A stretch of DNA of 64,000 nt, taken from contig JAWKJM010000008.1 of the NCBI GenBank assembly GCA_041393775.1, forward strand, positions 62,001-126,000, given 5' to 3'. Numbering within the stretch: the first letter of the stretch is position 1; every line of letters begins with the position of its first letter. Origin of the DNA: JADKAV01 sp041393775 (GTDB lineage: Bacteria > Actinomycetota > Actinomycetes > S36-B12 > UBA10799). Position numbers and translations under genes: made by a program. A model generated the notes under the pieces. The model saw only the letters and a list, made by a program, of their open reading frames with translations. It did not search any database and was not told the DNA's origin. Positions 24,397 through 33,012 of the stretch are shown piece by piece.

Positions 24397-25398
24397 TCAG
24401 AGCGCGCGGAGTCGTGGCCGCTCCACCGCGTCTTCGCGTGCGGCACGGAGGGCGTCGGCGAACCGGACGGTGCCGTCGGTGGTGGTGAGGAAGTTCTCGA
24501 ACTGCTCGTCGGTTAACTCGGCGGCGAGTGTGTCGGCGTCGTAGTGGGTCCACCAGTTGGTGAGCTCGCCCCAGGTCTGCACGAACGCGCGAAGCGGGTA
24601 GCGGACGGGTTGGCCGTCGCCGGTGACGAGCGGCAACGGCTTGGGTGGGGTGCGCTTGCCCTTCTTGATCGACTTCGCCTGGGCCACGGCTGCTTCGGCG
24701 CGAGCGTGCATCTCTGCCTCGCGCCGCTCCCGCGCAGCGGTGTCGGCATCGCGGATCGCTTGATAGATCGGATGCACCGCGTCACCGGCCTCGATCCGAC
24801 CCAACCCGGCGGCGGCCTCGGCGCGCAGAGTCTCTGGCAGAGCAGGGTTGCCAGCGATGTCTTCGAGGTAGCCGATCTTCTCCAGCGTCGTGTGCGACGC
24901 GCCACCCGGAATCATCGCCGCCGCCTGCTCCCGGGCCTTCCCAAGCGGCCCGCTCGACGGTGGTGCAAATTTTGCACCACCGTCGTTTCCTGGCTGGTTC
25001 TCGCTGCTGAACTGGGTCGCGCTCTTGCGACGGGCGGCGTCTTCGGCCATGACCTGCTTGATCTCGCGGTAGAGGCCGGCGGCTTCGAGCTGGGTGTAGG
25101 GCTTGTGGAGCATGTTGTCGTCCTGCTCGGCGAGGAGCTGCCCGAGCCGGTCGGACAGGCCGCTGCGCACCCACACGTTGACGGTGCGCCAGCCGAGCTT
25201 CTTGATCGCGGCCAGGCGTCGTGCCCCGCACACCAGTACGCCGTCGATCGTGATGGTGAGTGGTTGCAGCAATCCGTCGCGCCCGATGGATGCCGCGAGG
25301 GCGTCGATGTCGCCGAGGTCGGCGCGGTGCCGGGTGCCGACGAGGATCGACTCGACGGTGCGGTCGAGCTGGATGCTGCCGATCTGTGGCTCGGTCAC
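24397..25398 (-). CDS. ParB-like nuclease/partition family protein
   Basis: 333 aa. N-terminal ParB domain: RADLGDIDALAASIGRDGLLQPLTI, VCGARRLAAIKKLGWRTV (the GxRR box) and LGQLLAEQDDN. A helical centre and a long Lys/Arg-rich stretch (about 230-250) follow. Could act in element partition or as a transfer-operon regulator; no ParA is encoded next to it. GTG start overlaps the upstream stop. A 29-bp palindrome sits within the gene at codons around residues 138-147. Confidence 0.8.
   Translation of the reverse strand: MTEPQIGSIQLDRTVESILVGTRHRADLGDIDALAASIGRDGLLQPLTITIDGVLVCGARRLAAIKKLGWRTVNVWVRSGLSDRLGQLLAEQDDNMLHKPYTQLEAAGLYREIKQVMAEDAARRKSATQFSSENQPGNDGGAKFAPPSSGPLGKAREQAAAMIPGGASHTTLEKIGYLEDIAGNPALPETLRAEAAAGLGRIEAGDAVHPIYQAIRDADTAARERREAEMHARAEAAVAQAKSIKKGKRTPPKPLPLVTGDGQPVRYPLRAFVQTWGELTNWWTHYDADTLAAELTDEQFENFLTTTDGTVRFADALRAAREDAVERPRLRAL
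24956..24984. repeat. 29-bp near-perfect palindrome inside the parB-like gene
   Basis: Arms of 14 bp (GACGGTGGTGCAAA and its exact complement) around one central base. It encodes GGAKFAPP of the ParB-like protein, so the coding sequence is constrained by it. Looks like a parS/operator-type site. Confidence 0.75.
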
Positions 25399-26285
25399 GA
25401 CGACTCACCGCCTCCACCACTCGGAGCGGCCAGAGCGAGCGCGAGGATCAGATCGTCGTCGCGGAGCAGTAGGTCGAGCGTTTCGCCCAGCAGCAGCCGG
25501 AGCAGGATGCCGCGACCGCTGCTGGTGGCGACGTAGGCCGGGTGCGGGTTCCCGAGCAGCGCCTTCAGCAGTGCGGCCCAGGAGCGGCGCGGGAGGTCGA
25601 GCAGTGCCCGCGCGTGCCGGTCGCGGCGCAGCGTCTCGTAGGCGGACTGGCGGGTGCCGGCTTTCGTCAACGCCCCGCAGACGTGCTCGACCGCGGCCCG
25701 TGCGGTGTCGGCGGGCCAGTCGAGCAGGCACAGCATCGCGATGGCGTCCTCGGCCGCCGATCCAGCGGACATGCACGCTTGCGCTGACCCGAGACTGTCG
25801 CGCGGTTCCGGTTCGAGGTCGCTGGGACGCAGGTCGGTGGTGTGGAACGCGGGATGGTAGTCGGCCAGCGCGGTGTCGCGTTCGGAGAATCGTTCGGGGT
25901 CGTGGAACGCCGAGACGTGGGCGCGGCGGGCCTGGTGCACCGAGCAGAGCAATCCTTGGGCGCGTTCCTCGTAGACGCAGGTGATTCGCACGGCGTGGGT
26001 GATGATCGCCCACGGATCGTTGGCTTCACGGGTCGAGCGGTACTGCATCGCGTCGAACGCTGCCGTCACCGCTTCCCAGGTGTCGAGCCTGTGTTTCCTC
26101 GCGAGAGCGCGGTACTTGTCGGCGGCGAACTCCATCAGGTCGCGGGCCACCGGGTCGTGAACCCAGGCATCCTCGCCGCCCTCGGCGAGGCGATGGAGCA
26201 GGGCGCGCAGGCCCTCGCCGGTGGTGAAGTCCTCAGCCCCGAGGGCCGTCGGCAGCTCGGTGCTGGTGCGGGTTGGTGTGGTCAT
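25395..26285 (-). CDS. Conserved element protein, unknown function
   Basis: 296 aa, mostly helical. Blocks such as RDLMEFAADKYRALARKHRLDTWEAVTAAFDAM, IITHAVRITCVYEERAQ and a C-terminal LLDLPRRSWAALLKALLGNPHPAY resemble conserved proteins of actinobacterial ICEs; the arrangement loosely recalls sigma-factor regions 2 and 4, which I cannot confirm. ATG 26285 with a strong Shine-Dalgarno (AGGAGGTGCC) that is part of a hairpin with leader copy F. Overlaps the parB-like gene (GTGA). Confidence 0.65.
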   Translation of the reverse strand: MTTPTRTSTELPTALGAEDFTTGEGLRALLHRLAEGGEDAWVHDPVARDLMEFAADKYRALARKHRLDTWEAVTAAFDAMQYRSTREANDPWAIITHAVRITCVYEERAQGLLCSVHQARRAHVSAFHDPERFSERDTALADYHPAFHTTDLRPSDLEPEPRDSLGSAQACMSAGSAAEDAIAMLCLLDWPADTARAAVEHVCGALTKAGTRQSAYETLRRDRHARALLDLPRRSWAALLKALLGNPHPAYVATSSGRGILLRLLLGETLDLLLRDDDLILALALAAPSGGGGESS

Positions 26286-26305
26286 GGTGTCGGCACCTCC
26301 TGGCA

Positions 26306-26316
26306 GGCAGGTGCGC
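26306..26316 (-). promoter_or_regulatory. Leader motif copy F, forms a hairpin with the SD of the downstream gene
   Basis: Transcript sense GCGCACCTGCC. GCACCT (26314-26309) pairs with AGGTGC (26298-26293), which is part of the ribosome site AGGAGGTGCC; the loop contains a further CCT/AGG pairing. One frame through the motif is in frame with the 26285 gene (R-V-R-T-C-L-P-G-G-A-D-T-M). Confidence 0.55.
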
Positions 26317-26378
26317 ACTCGCTCCCACGAGCGGGTCCTGCATGCCGATGCCGTCGCAGCCATGACCTGTCACCACCG

Positions 26379-26783
26379 TCAACTCATCGAGACCCCGGAG
26401 CGGGACACCTGCGAGGCAGGTGCGGTGCTGCGCCCGAACGCCGAGATCGGCGGCAGCCGCCGGGCGCGATCCCCGAGACGACGAACGCCGGCCCCGATGG
26501 GGGTGCGGGTGCGGCGTGCGAGCTCGGCCTGGAAGTCGAGGCCACGACCTGCTGCGTGCGCCGAGTGCCGGGCGATCAGGTCGGTGGGGCGCACCCACTC
26601 CACGCCTCGCCCGCGAACGAGCGTGTGCTGCTTGTCGTCGCGGGCGACCGGCGCGGCCCGCACCGCCTCCGGCGTACTCGTCGCTTCGACGGGCTCGGGG
26701 CGCTCCCGCGTCTCCTCGGGCACCAGCCGTGCCGGATCGGGCTTGGCGGGGTCGCGGTGCTGCGGGTTCTCAGTGGTGTTCAT
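26379..26783 (-). CDS. Small Pro/Arg-rich protein, unknown
   Basis: 134 aa, polar, no membrane segment. MNTTENPQHRDPAKPDPARL then RARTPIGAGVRRLGDRARRLP. I recognise no domain. ATG overlaps the stop of the DUF2637 gene (ATGA), so it belongs to that unit. Its last codons contain a CACCTGCgagGCAGGTG hairpin (26406-26422) similar to the leader motif, which may mark the start of the next unit's leader. Confidence 0.5.
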   Translation of the reverse strand: MNTTENPQHRDPAKPDPARLVPEETRERPEPVEATSTPEAVRAAPVARDDKQHTLVRGRGVEWVRPTDLIARHSAHAAGRGLDFQAELARRTRTPIGAGVRRLGDRARRLPPISAFGRSTAPASQVSRSGVSMS

Positions 26784-27463
26784 GGGGTCGTCTCCTCCCG
26801 CTCGTCGGCGGTGTCGCTGGTGTCAGTGAGGTGCGCGACGGCGAACCAGCGGCCCACGGTCGAGGGATGCACCCCGAGTTCGCGGGCGATCCGCTTGTTC
26901 GACCAGCCCGCCTCCCGCAGCTCCCACCCCAGCGCCCTCCGATCCGCCACACCCTCATCGCGACGGTTGGCCTCCATCTCGCCAGGCGGCAGCGCAGGCA
27001 TCGAATCCGCGGTGTTCGTCGAGAACGAGTCGGCAGTGGCGGGTTCCGCATGGGGGTCGGTGGTGCGGGTGAGAATCACGGTCAGGTGCGTGATGGCCAG
27101 CAGCACGACGGGCGGCACCGCGGCGACCGAGGCCGCGAGCATCCTTGGCACGTCGGCGTCTGCGGCGACGACAGCATGAATGGCGTTCGCCGTCACCGAG
27201 GCGAGTGCTCCGCCGACCAGCAGCGCCCACGGATACCAGGCCGAGCGGTGCCCGGCGAGGGCGACGACGGCGACCGTGGCGACGACGATGATGCCGTCCA
27301 CGATCAGTGGCCACGCCCACGCCTGCCCCGACCCGATCCCGGAGCGAGCGGCCAGATCGGCCAGCGACGTGAACGACAGCCAGAACGCCCCGGCGGCGAT
27401 GAACACCGTCCCCGCGACCGCCGTCATGGCAGCCCAGCGCCGCCCTCCCGATTCACGCCTCAC
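26780..27463 (-). CDS. DUF2637-type membrane protein
   Basis: 227 aa. Four membrane helices in the first 130 residues (FIAAGAFWLSFTSLADLAARSG, WPLIVDGIIVVATVAVVAL, YPWALLVGGALASVTANAIHA, AVPPVVLLAITHLTVIL), the DUF2637 pattern found in actinobacterial plasmids and ICEs, then a cytoplasmic tail with a HTH-like segment (REAGWSNKRIARELGVHPSTVGRW). The fusion of a membrane part with a DNA-binding tail suggests it senses membrane state or tethers DNA. GTG 27463 overlaps the Prim-Pol stop. Confidence 0.8.
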   Translation of the reverse strand: MRRESGGRRWAAMTAVAGTVFIAAGAFWLSFTSLADLAARSGIGSGQAWAWPLIVDGIIVVATVAVVALAGHRSAWYPWALLVGGALASVTANAIHAVVAADADVPRMLAASVAAVPPVVLLAITHLTVILTRTTDPHAEPATADSFSTNTADSMPALPPGEMEANRRDEGVADRRALGWELREAGWSNKRIARELGVHPSTVGRWFAVAHLTDTSDTADEREETTP

Positions 27464-28392
27464 AGCCCAGCCCTCCCCAAGGCTGCGGACGGTGGGCTCG
27501 CCGTGCGACCGAACCACCGACCCGCGCCCTGGCTCCGCCGATCTGACGGGGCCTCGGGCGCGGGCTGGGTGGCGCGGTAGGCGGAGCGCACGGCCGTGGT
27601 GATCTCGCGATCGCCCAGACCTGCCGACTGTGCCGCCGCGCCCAAGGCGTCGAGGGCATCGGTGGGTGAGACGCCGTTCTCGGCGAGGCGGCAGGCGGCC
27701 CAGAAGAGGCCCCGGTTCCGCTCGCCCTCGCCCCGCCCGGCAACCCACGCCGCCAACCGCTTCCCATCAACAGCGACCGAGGTGCCGCCGGCGCGTGGCG
27801 GGGCGACGGGGCGCGGGTCGAGGAAGTCCCGCAGACGGGCCGCGTCCACCGAGCTAACCGAGTGCGCGGCGATGTCGGCGACCTCGTAGCGGCGGACGTG
27901 GCCGTCGATGATTCGTCGGGAGGGCGGAGCGATGATGTAGCCGCCGTCGCCCCGGAAATCGACACCCGCGGTGGCTGCCTGCCACGACCGCTGCTCGCTG
28001 CCTAGTGTCGCCGGGAAGTAGACGTGCACGCCACCGGTCGGTGTGCGCACCAGCAGACCCGCTCCATCGACGAGCCCCGCGTCGGAGGCGCGCTGGAACG
28101 CCGCCCGGCCATCGTGGGTGCCGTGGACATCGACATCGACGACGACAACGCCCGATACCGCTCCCGTCGGGATGCCGATGTTCGCGTATGGTGTGCGCGA
28201 CCACCACGCGGCAACCTGTTCCGGGTCGCTGCTCGCGTCGAGGAACCCACGGCGGGTCAGCGGACGCTTCCCCTCGACGACGCACGGGAACACTGGCACG
28301 CCAGCCGCCGCGAGACTCCGCGCCGCCAGTGCCAGGCTCGGTGAACCATCCACGCGGATGAGCGCGGCGAGGACATCGAATGGCTCGGGCAT
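27460..28392 (-). CDS. Bifunctional DNA primase/polymerase (Prim-Pol) N-terminal domain protein
   Basis: 310 aa. Archaeo-eukaryotic primase fold of the plasmid/phage type: GVPVFPCVVEGKRPLTRRGFLDAS, NIGIPTGAVSGVVVVDVDVHG (metal-binding Asp pair), TPTGGVHVYFPA and DFRGDGGYIIAPPS. No helicase domain is attached. It may prime complementary strand synthesis after transfer. Start ATG 28392 (TGATG junction) or the GTG three bases upstream. Confidence 0.88.
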   Translation of the reverse strand: MPEPFDVLAALIRVDGSPSLALAARSLAAAGVPVFPCVVEGKRPLTRRGFLDASSDPEQVAAWWSRTPYANIGIPTGAVSGVVVVDVDVHGTHDGRAAFQRASDAGLVDGAGLLVRTPTGGVHVYFPATLGSEQRSWQAATAGVDFRGDGGYIIAPPSRRIIDGHVRRYEVADIAAHSVSSVDAARLRDFLDPRPVAPPRAGGTSVAVDGKRLAAWVAGRGEGERNRGLFWAACRLAENGVSPTDALDALGAAAQSAGLGDREITTAVRSAYRATQPAPEAPSDRRSQGAGRWFGRTASPPSAALGRAGL

Positions 28393-29471
28393 CACAGCCC
28401 CCGACCTGCCAGCTCGGGCACAGGCGCAGCGCGCGGCCGATCAGCCTCCACCGAGGGCGCTGCCGTGCGGGAGGTGCGCGGGTTGGGCGTGTCGCGGTCG
28501 AGGCCGGGCGGGGTGCCGTCGCCGACTTGGAGCGTGTCGAGCTGGTCGAGGATCGCCAGCGCGGTTTTCCGCACTCGCTCGCCGGTGGCCTGCACCACCT
28601 GGACGGGCTCTTGGCCGTCCACGCGGGCGGCCCAGGTCGAGACGTACGGGATCGTGTACCCGGCGGTGTCCATGCCGTGCGCGGCACCGATCATCAGCGC
28701 GACGGACTCGGCTTCGACCTCGCGGATGCCGCGATGCTGCCGCGCCTCCTCGTCGTCGGGATCGTGCATCACAACATGCGCGAGCTCGTGCGCGAGGGTC
28801 TTGACCTGCGCGGCAGGGTCCATGTTCTCCCGCACCGCGACGGTGCGCGCCTCGTAGTCCGTGAGGCCGTTCGCACCGGAGATCATCCCCTCGTGCGGCA
28901 CTCGCAGCACCTTGAACCCCGCCCCGCGAATCTGCCCGGCCAACCCATCCCACAGCCCCGAAGGTGCTTCGCCTTCCAACAGCTTCGGAGCCGGCGGGAC
29001 CGGCAGCGGTTCGCCGTCGGTCTGCGAGGCGTCCCACACGTAGGCCGGCCGCGCGCCGACCATCCGCGAGCGCACGACCTCGTTGACCTCGTGCTTCTCT
29101 CGCGGCCCCAAGCGACGCCAGGAGTTCGGATCGGCAGGATTGGATGAGGCGAACCGGCCCGTCACCGGCGCGAAGATCATGTAGCCCGGCTGACCCTTCA
29201 TCACCTGCCGCCCAAGCCCTTGCCACTGCCGGTACCCGGCGACCAGGGTGGGGAAGGGTTCAGGCACCCGGCCTGCCTCGAACGCGGCCTCGTGCTGCAC
29301 CCAGATCAGCATCGTGTTGTTGAACGACCGCGACCTGAACCGTGCCGCGAAGGCGAGCGCCTGCCGCCAGTCATCACCCGAGACCAGCGACTCGACCGCG
29401 CCAGTCAGCTTCTCGTGCAGCTCGTCGAGCTTCGCCTCTCGCGCCGCGCGGGCGTCCTCGTTCGATGCCAT
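28392..29471 (-). CDS. ArdC-like antirestriction protein with zinc metalloprotease motif
   Basis: 359 aa. N-terminal ssDNA-binding ArdC domain (SFNNTMLIWVQHEAAF, GYRQWQGLGRQVMKGQPGYMIFAPV) and a C-terminal ImmA/IrrE-like metalloprotease with HELAH at 228-232 and the third ligand glutamate in EVEAESVALMIG. ArdC proteins protect entering single-stranded plasmid DNA from restriction. It is the first gene of the leftward transfer unit, starting at ATG 29471 and facing the repressor across the operator cluster. Confidence 0.85.
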   Translation of the reverse strand: MASNEDARAAREAKLDELHEKLTGAVESLVSGDDWRQALAFAARFRSRSFNNTMLIWVQHEAAFEAGRVPEPFPTLVAGYRQWQGLGRQVMKGQPGYMIFAPVTGRFASSNPADPNSWRRLGPREKHEVNEVVRSRMVGARPAYVWDASQTDGEPLPVPPAPKLLEGEAPSGLWDGLAGQIRGAGFKVLRVPHEGMISGANGLTDYEARTVAVRENMDPAAQVKTLAHELAHVVMHDPDDEEARQHRGIREVEAESVALMIGAAHGMDTAGYTIPYVSTWAARVDGQEPVQVVQATGERVRKTALAILDQLDTLQVGDGTPPGLDRDTPNPRTSRTAAPSVEADRPRAAPVPELAGRGL

Positions 29472-29526
29472 GCTCCGGTCTCCACTTCGGCGGGCCGCGC
29501 CAAGGTTGCGCGCGGCGGTACACCTG

Positions 29527-29538
29527 ACAGGTAGGCGC
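29527..29538 (-). promoter_or_regulatory. Leader motif copy H (upstream of the ArdC-like gene)
   Basis: Transcript sense GCGCCTACCTGT, a variant with one inserted base pair relative to the other copies, 55 bases before ATG 29471. One frame reads APTCQVYRR, parallel to copy C (ARTCRVY). Confidence 0.35.
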
Positions 29539-29615
29539 GAACACCCGTGCCCGAACCGTGAGCTGGACATCGTTCACCCCCTTGAGGCAGCCCGAGCCGA
29601 GACCGGAACCGAGCA

Positions 29616-29720
29616 TTGAGCATGCTCAAAATGTCCCGGAGTCCTGTTCTAACACTGACCGTTGAGCATGCGCAAGCCTTGATTTGTGCATGCTCAACGA
29701 GTACGGTTGAGTATGCACAA
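29616..29720. promoter_or_regulatory. Four 14-bp palindromic operators in the divergent control region
   Basis: TTGAGCATGCTCAA (29616-29629, perfect), TTGAGCATGCGCAA (29662-29675), TTGTGCATGCTCAA (29684-29697) and TTGAGTATGCACAA (29707-29720). Centres of the last three are 22-23 bases apart, i.e. two helical turns. They lie between the ArdC-like gene and the XRE repressor. Consensus TTGWGCATGCDCAA. Probable binding sites of the XRE protein controlling both directions. Confidence 0.85.
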
Positions 29721-29781
29721 CCACCCTTCGGGTGGACTACATCGATGCCTTGCCCGTCGCGAAGGGAAGGGGGTCACCGCC

Positions 29782-30213
29782 ATGACCGAAGACGAGAGTC
29801 AGGCTGCGGCCGAAGACCTCGCCAAACGTCTGCGGCTCCTGATGGACGTCGCCGTCGCCGAGTCCGGCACCGAGCCGACCTACTCGCAGATCGCCGACTA
29901 CCTCCAAGAGCGAGGCACCAACCTGTCGCGGTCGCGCTGGACGTACATGGTCAACGGCCACCGCTACGTCCAAGACCCCGCCGTGTTCGAGGGTCTCGCG
30001 GAGTTCTTCGACGTGGACGCCGCGTTCCTGCTCGGTGAGGACGGTGCTGCCACTCCGGAGAAGGTCTCTGCGCAGCTCGACCTGGTTCGGTCCATGCGTG
30101 CCGCGAAGGTGAAGTCCTACGCTGCCCGCACTCTCGGCGATATCTCGCCGAAAGCACTCCACGCCATCACCAAGTTCCTGGACGAGGAAATGACACACAT
30201 GCCCGAGCACTGA
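29782..30213 (+). CDS. XRE-type HTH regulator, probable element repressor
   Basis: 143 aa. HTH about residues 15-60 (LRLLMDVAVAESGTEPTYSQIADYLQERGTNLSRSRWTYMVNG) then DPAVFEGLAEFFDVDAAFLLG, the layout of EspR/XRE regulators. ATG 29782 with GAAGGG about 15 bases upstream; an in-frame ATG at 29686 overlaps the operators and is unlikely. Followed by an ImmA-type protease, so the pair resembles the ImmR/ImmA switch of ICEBs1. Confidence 0.85.
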   Translation: MTEDESQAAAEDLAKRLRLLMDVAVAESGTEPTYSQIADYLQERGTNLSRSRWTYMVNGHRYVQDPAVFEGLAEFFDVDAAFLLGEDGAATPEKVSAQLDLVRSMRAAKVKSYAARTLGDISPKALHAITKFLDEEMTHMPEH

Positions 30214-30272
30214 CCGGTACCGCGCGACGGAGCCGCCACCGGTCCCTGCTCCCTACAGAGAAGGGGCGAACC

Positions 30273-30737
30273 GTGAACATCGAACAGACCGTATCGGCGG
30301 CCGTTGCGGGCCTTGAGCTCGGCAACACCTTCGCCCTTGACGATCTCCTCCACACCGTCCAAGACCGGCGGCACCGTAGGCTCCGCGTCGTCGAACTCGC
30401 CGGCCTCGACACCCACGATGGCCTCTGCGCGCTCTGGCTCTCCACCGATGCCGAAGACGTCGTACTTCACGCCCGCAGCGACTCCGCGCTGCATCGCCAG
30501 CAGTTCGTGCTTCACGAGCTCGCCCACGTGATCCTTGGCCACGGCGAAGGCGATGACTGCACCGTCGACGAGGCGCTGCTGCCCAATATCCCGCCGTACA
30601 CCAGAGGTCGCCTGCTCAGGCGGCAAGACCTCGACAGCGAAACCGAGATCGCCGCCGAGTCCCTCGCCGACCGGCTCGCCGCAGGCATCCGAGGATCGGT
30701 GTTCGCAGAGTCCAGATACTCGGAGATATTTGGATGA
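30273..30737 (+). CDS. ImmA/IrrE-family metallopeptidase
   Basis: 154 aa with HELAHVILGH starting at residue 81, the zinc motif of ImmA/IrrE proteases, and the downstream glutamate in ETEIAAESLADRLAAG. In ICEBs1 and related elements ImmA cleaves the XRE repressor to release excision and transfer; here the XRE gene is directly upstream. GTG start at 30273. Overlaps the next gene by ATGA. Confidence 0.88.
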   Translation: MNIEQTVSAAVAGLELGNTFALDDLLHTVQDRRHRRLRVVELAGLDTHDGLCALWLSTDAEDVVLHARSDSALHRQQFVLHELAHVILGHGEGDDCTVDEALLPNIPPYTRGRLLRRQDLDSETEIAAESLADRLAAGIRGSVFAESRYSEIFG

Positions 30738-31744
30738 TCCAGACGCTCGTCGCAACGCTCATGTGGGCGCTCGTGGCGAGCCTGCTCATCTTCCGCCGCA
30801 AACGCACCGACCGAAGCATCACCTACGCCGCCCTCACCATCGCCATCGCGATGACGCTCAACGTGGATGCCGCCTACAGCGCGGTCGATCGACTGCTCGG
30901 TGGCACCAACCTCGCCACCCTGATCGCGGACGCGCTCCTGATGACCGGGCTGTTCTTCCTCGGCCGCGGCGTCATGAAGACCGGCGAGTACCCGCCCAGG
31001 CTCGTCCGAGCCGCCGTCAGCATCCCCGTCCTGCTTGTCGCGCTGCTCGCGATCACCGCATCGTTCCTGCTCATCGACCGCGGCACCACTACCACACGAT
31101 TCATGATCGACCTCGGCGCACAGCCAGCGGCGGCGGTCTACTCGATCATCAACTTCACCTACTGCCTCGTCATTGTCGTGGCGATGCTCGTCCTCGCCAT
31201 AAGGCAGTACCGGCACAGCACCGGAATCCAGCACCTCCCCGCGGCACTGTTGAGCCTGGGGTCGGCGTTCGGCGTCGCGCTCTGCCTCGCCGTGATCGTC
31301 ATGGACATCGCCCACGCCACCGGCCACCTCGACCTCATGCACACTGTCCAGTCCGCCTACGATCCGCTCTCCGTCCTGACCTTCGTGTTCCTCTGTGCCG
31401 GGTTCGCGATCCAGCCTGCCGTCCGTCGCGCTCAGCACCACGCCCGGCAGAGGCAGACGGTCGCCCTCACAGCGCAGCTGGAGTCGCTTTGGCACCAGGC
31501 GACGCGCGCACGGCCCGGGCTGAGCCAGGCCGACCCCCTCGCCGCCAGTAGCGAAGACCCCGAAGGGCACCTCCACCGAGTGATCGTCGAAATCCGCGAC
31601 GCGATGATCGACCCCCGCATCACCTTCGACATCAGCACCGACGACCGCGACCTGCTCGAACGCGCCGAGAGCCACCTCGTCGGAAGCGACAGCGCCCTCG
31701 CGACGACCCCGCCCGTTCCCTACGTCGAGGAGCGGGAGTCGTGA
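30734..31744 (+). CDS. MAB_1171c-type seven-helix membrane protein
   Basis: 336 aa. Seven membrane helices within residues 1-235, then a cytoplasmic part (HHARQRQTVALTAQLESLWHQATRARPGL ... LHRVIVEIRDAMIDPRI) that matches the MAB_1171c family (DUF6545-like C-terminal) of actinobacteria. Function unknown. It recurrently follows XRE and ImmA-type genes, so a signalling or membrane-effector role is possible. Coupled by four-base overlaps to both neighbours. Confidence 0.75.
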   Translation: MIQTLVATLMWALVASLLIFRRKRTDRSITYAALTIAIAMTLNVDAAYSAVDRLLGGTNLATLIADALLMTGLFFLGRGVMKTGEYPPRLVRAAVSIPVLLVALLAITASFLLIDRGTTTTRFMIDLGAQPAAAVYSIINFTYCLVIVVAMLVLAIRQYRHSTGIQHLPAALLSLGSAFGVALCLAVIVMDIAHATGHLDLMHTVQSAYDPLSVLTFVFLCAGFAIQPAVRRAQHHARQRQTVALTAQLESLWHQATRARPGLSQADPLAASSEDPEGHLHRVIVEIRDAMIDPRITFDISTDDRDLLERAESHLVGSDSALATTPPVPYVEERES

Positions 31745-32877
31745 TAGGCCGCATCGCTCTCGGCGCTGGGGCCGCGGCGGCAGCGGCTGCCGGCGTCGGC
31801 TGGGCCATCGCGCGGCGGCTCACCGCACCCGTCGGCCCACGAATATTCGACCTCACCGTTCGAGGCGTCGAGCACGCCGACGACGGCGACCTGATCGTGC
31901 TCGACCGCACCGACCAGGCCACCGCGCCAGGCATCTACAATCTCTGGTTCGAGCACGGCGGCTGGGCGCAGCTCTCCGCAGATACCGTCGATCGAGGACC
32001 CACCCGCGTCGCTCGCAGGATCACGGGCACCACATCGGGTTTCACTCCGAAGACCGGCGATTGCGCCTCCTGGAGCGGCATCTACTACGCCACCCCAGCC
32101 GACGCCGGACTCCACACACGCGACATCACCATCACGACCCCCGCAGGACCATGCCCGGCCTGGCGCATCGACGGCGACCTCGCGATCTGGGCCATCCACA
32201 TCCACGGCCTCGGCAGCACCCGCGCCGGCACCCTCCGCGGCGTCCTCGCCGCAACCGAACTCGGCTACACCTCCCTCGTCGTCAGCTACCGCAACACAGC
32301 AGAAGGGCCGCGAGTTGGCACCGGCCGGACGACCTTCGGCTACGCAGAGACGAGCGACGTTGACGAGGCCATCGGATACGCCGTCCGACGCGGAGCGCAG
32401 CAGATTGTCCTGTTCGGCTGGTCGATGGGTGCCGCTGTCGCTCTCCAACTCGCCGACCACCCGCGACATCAGGGACTGATCGCCGCGCTCGTACTCGACT
32501 CCCCAGTCCTCAACTGGACCGAAGTCATCAAGTCCAACTGCGCCCGCAGCGGATGGCCCTCAGTAGCCGGGCACCTCGCGATCCCGTGGCTCACCCTCGG
32601 CCCACTGGCACGCACAGTCGGCCTGCTGGGACGCATCCCACTTCCCACCTTCGACTGGACATCCCGAGCCGTAGAGCTCGACACGCCGACCCTGATCCTC
32701 CACGGCACCCGAGACGACTCCGTGCCGATCCGGCTCTCACAAGCACTCCGAAACGCTTGCCCGGACCTCGTCGAGCTTGAGACCTTCGATGCCGGCCACA
32801 CCCTCTGCTGGAACAGCGATCTGGACCGCTGGCAGAACACAGTGACCGCCTGGCTCAAGGTGCGCATCCCACGCTGA
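31741..32877 (+). CDS. Membrane-anchored alpha/beta hydrolase
   Basis: 378 aa, GTG start overlapping the upstream stop (GTGA). One N-terminal helix (about 5-25), a beta-rich middle (about 30-130), then an alpha/beta hydrolase with nucleophile elbow FGWSMGAA, acid segment LHGTRDDSVP and GHTLCW for the catalytic His. Substrate unknown. Last gene of the XRE-ImmA-MAB_1171c-hydrolase operon; such an operon might modify cell envelope in response to repressor cleavage, which is inference. Confidence 0.8.
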   Translation: MIGRIALGAGAAAAAAAGVGWAIARRLTAPVGPRIFDLTVRGVEHADDGDLIVLDRTDQATAPGIYNLWFEHGGWAQLSADTVDRGPTRVARRITGTTSGFTPKTGDCASWSGIYYATPADAGLHTRDITITTPAGPCPAWRIDGDLAIWAIHIHGLGSTRAGTLRGVLAATELGYTSLVVSYRNTAEGPRVGTGRTTFGYAETSDVDEAIGYAVRRGAQQIVLFGWSMGAAVALQLADHPRHQGLIAALVLDSPVLNWTEVIKSNCARSGWPSVAGHLAIPWLTLGPLARTVGLLGRIPLPTFDWTSRAVELDTPTLILHGTRDDSVPIRLSQALRNACPDLVELETFDAGHTLCWNSDLDRWQNTVTAWLKVRIPR

Positions 32878-33012
32878 TCGGCAGAACGCAGCGGCCACTC
32901 TCGAAACCCGTCTCGTTCGGCCAGGCCCGGAGAAACCCAACTCAAGCCGTACCTCAGCCGGTATCATCGTAGGTGTTGGCCTGCCTGGGCCATTGAGCGA
33001 GGAAGGACCAAC

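Noticed and set aside
26405..26422. A ninth leader motif (CACCTGC...GCAGGTG)
   Set aside because: It lies within the last codons of the 26379 gene and not directly before a start; mentioned in that entry but not counted as a leader.
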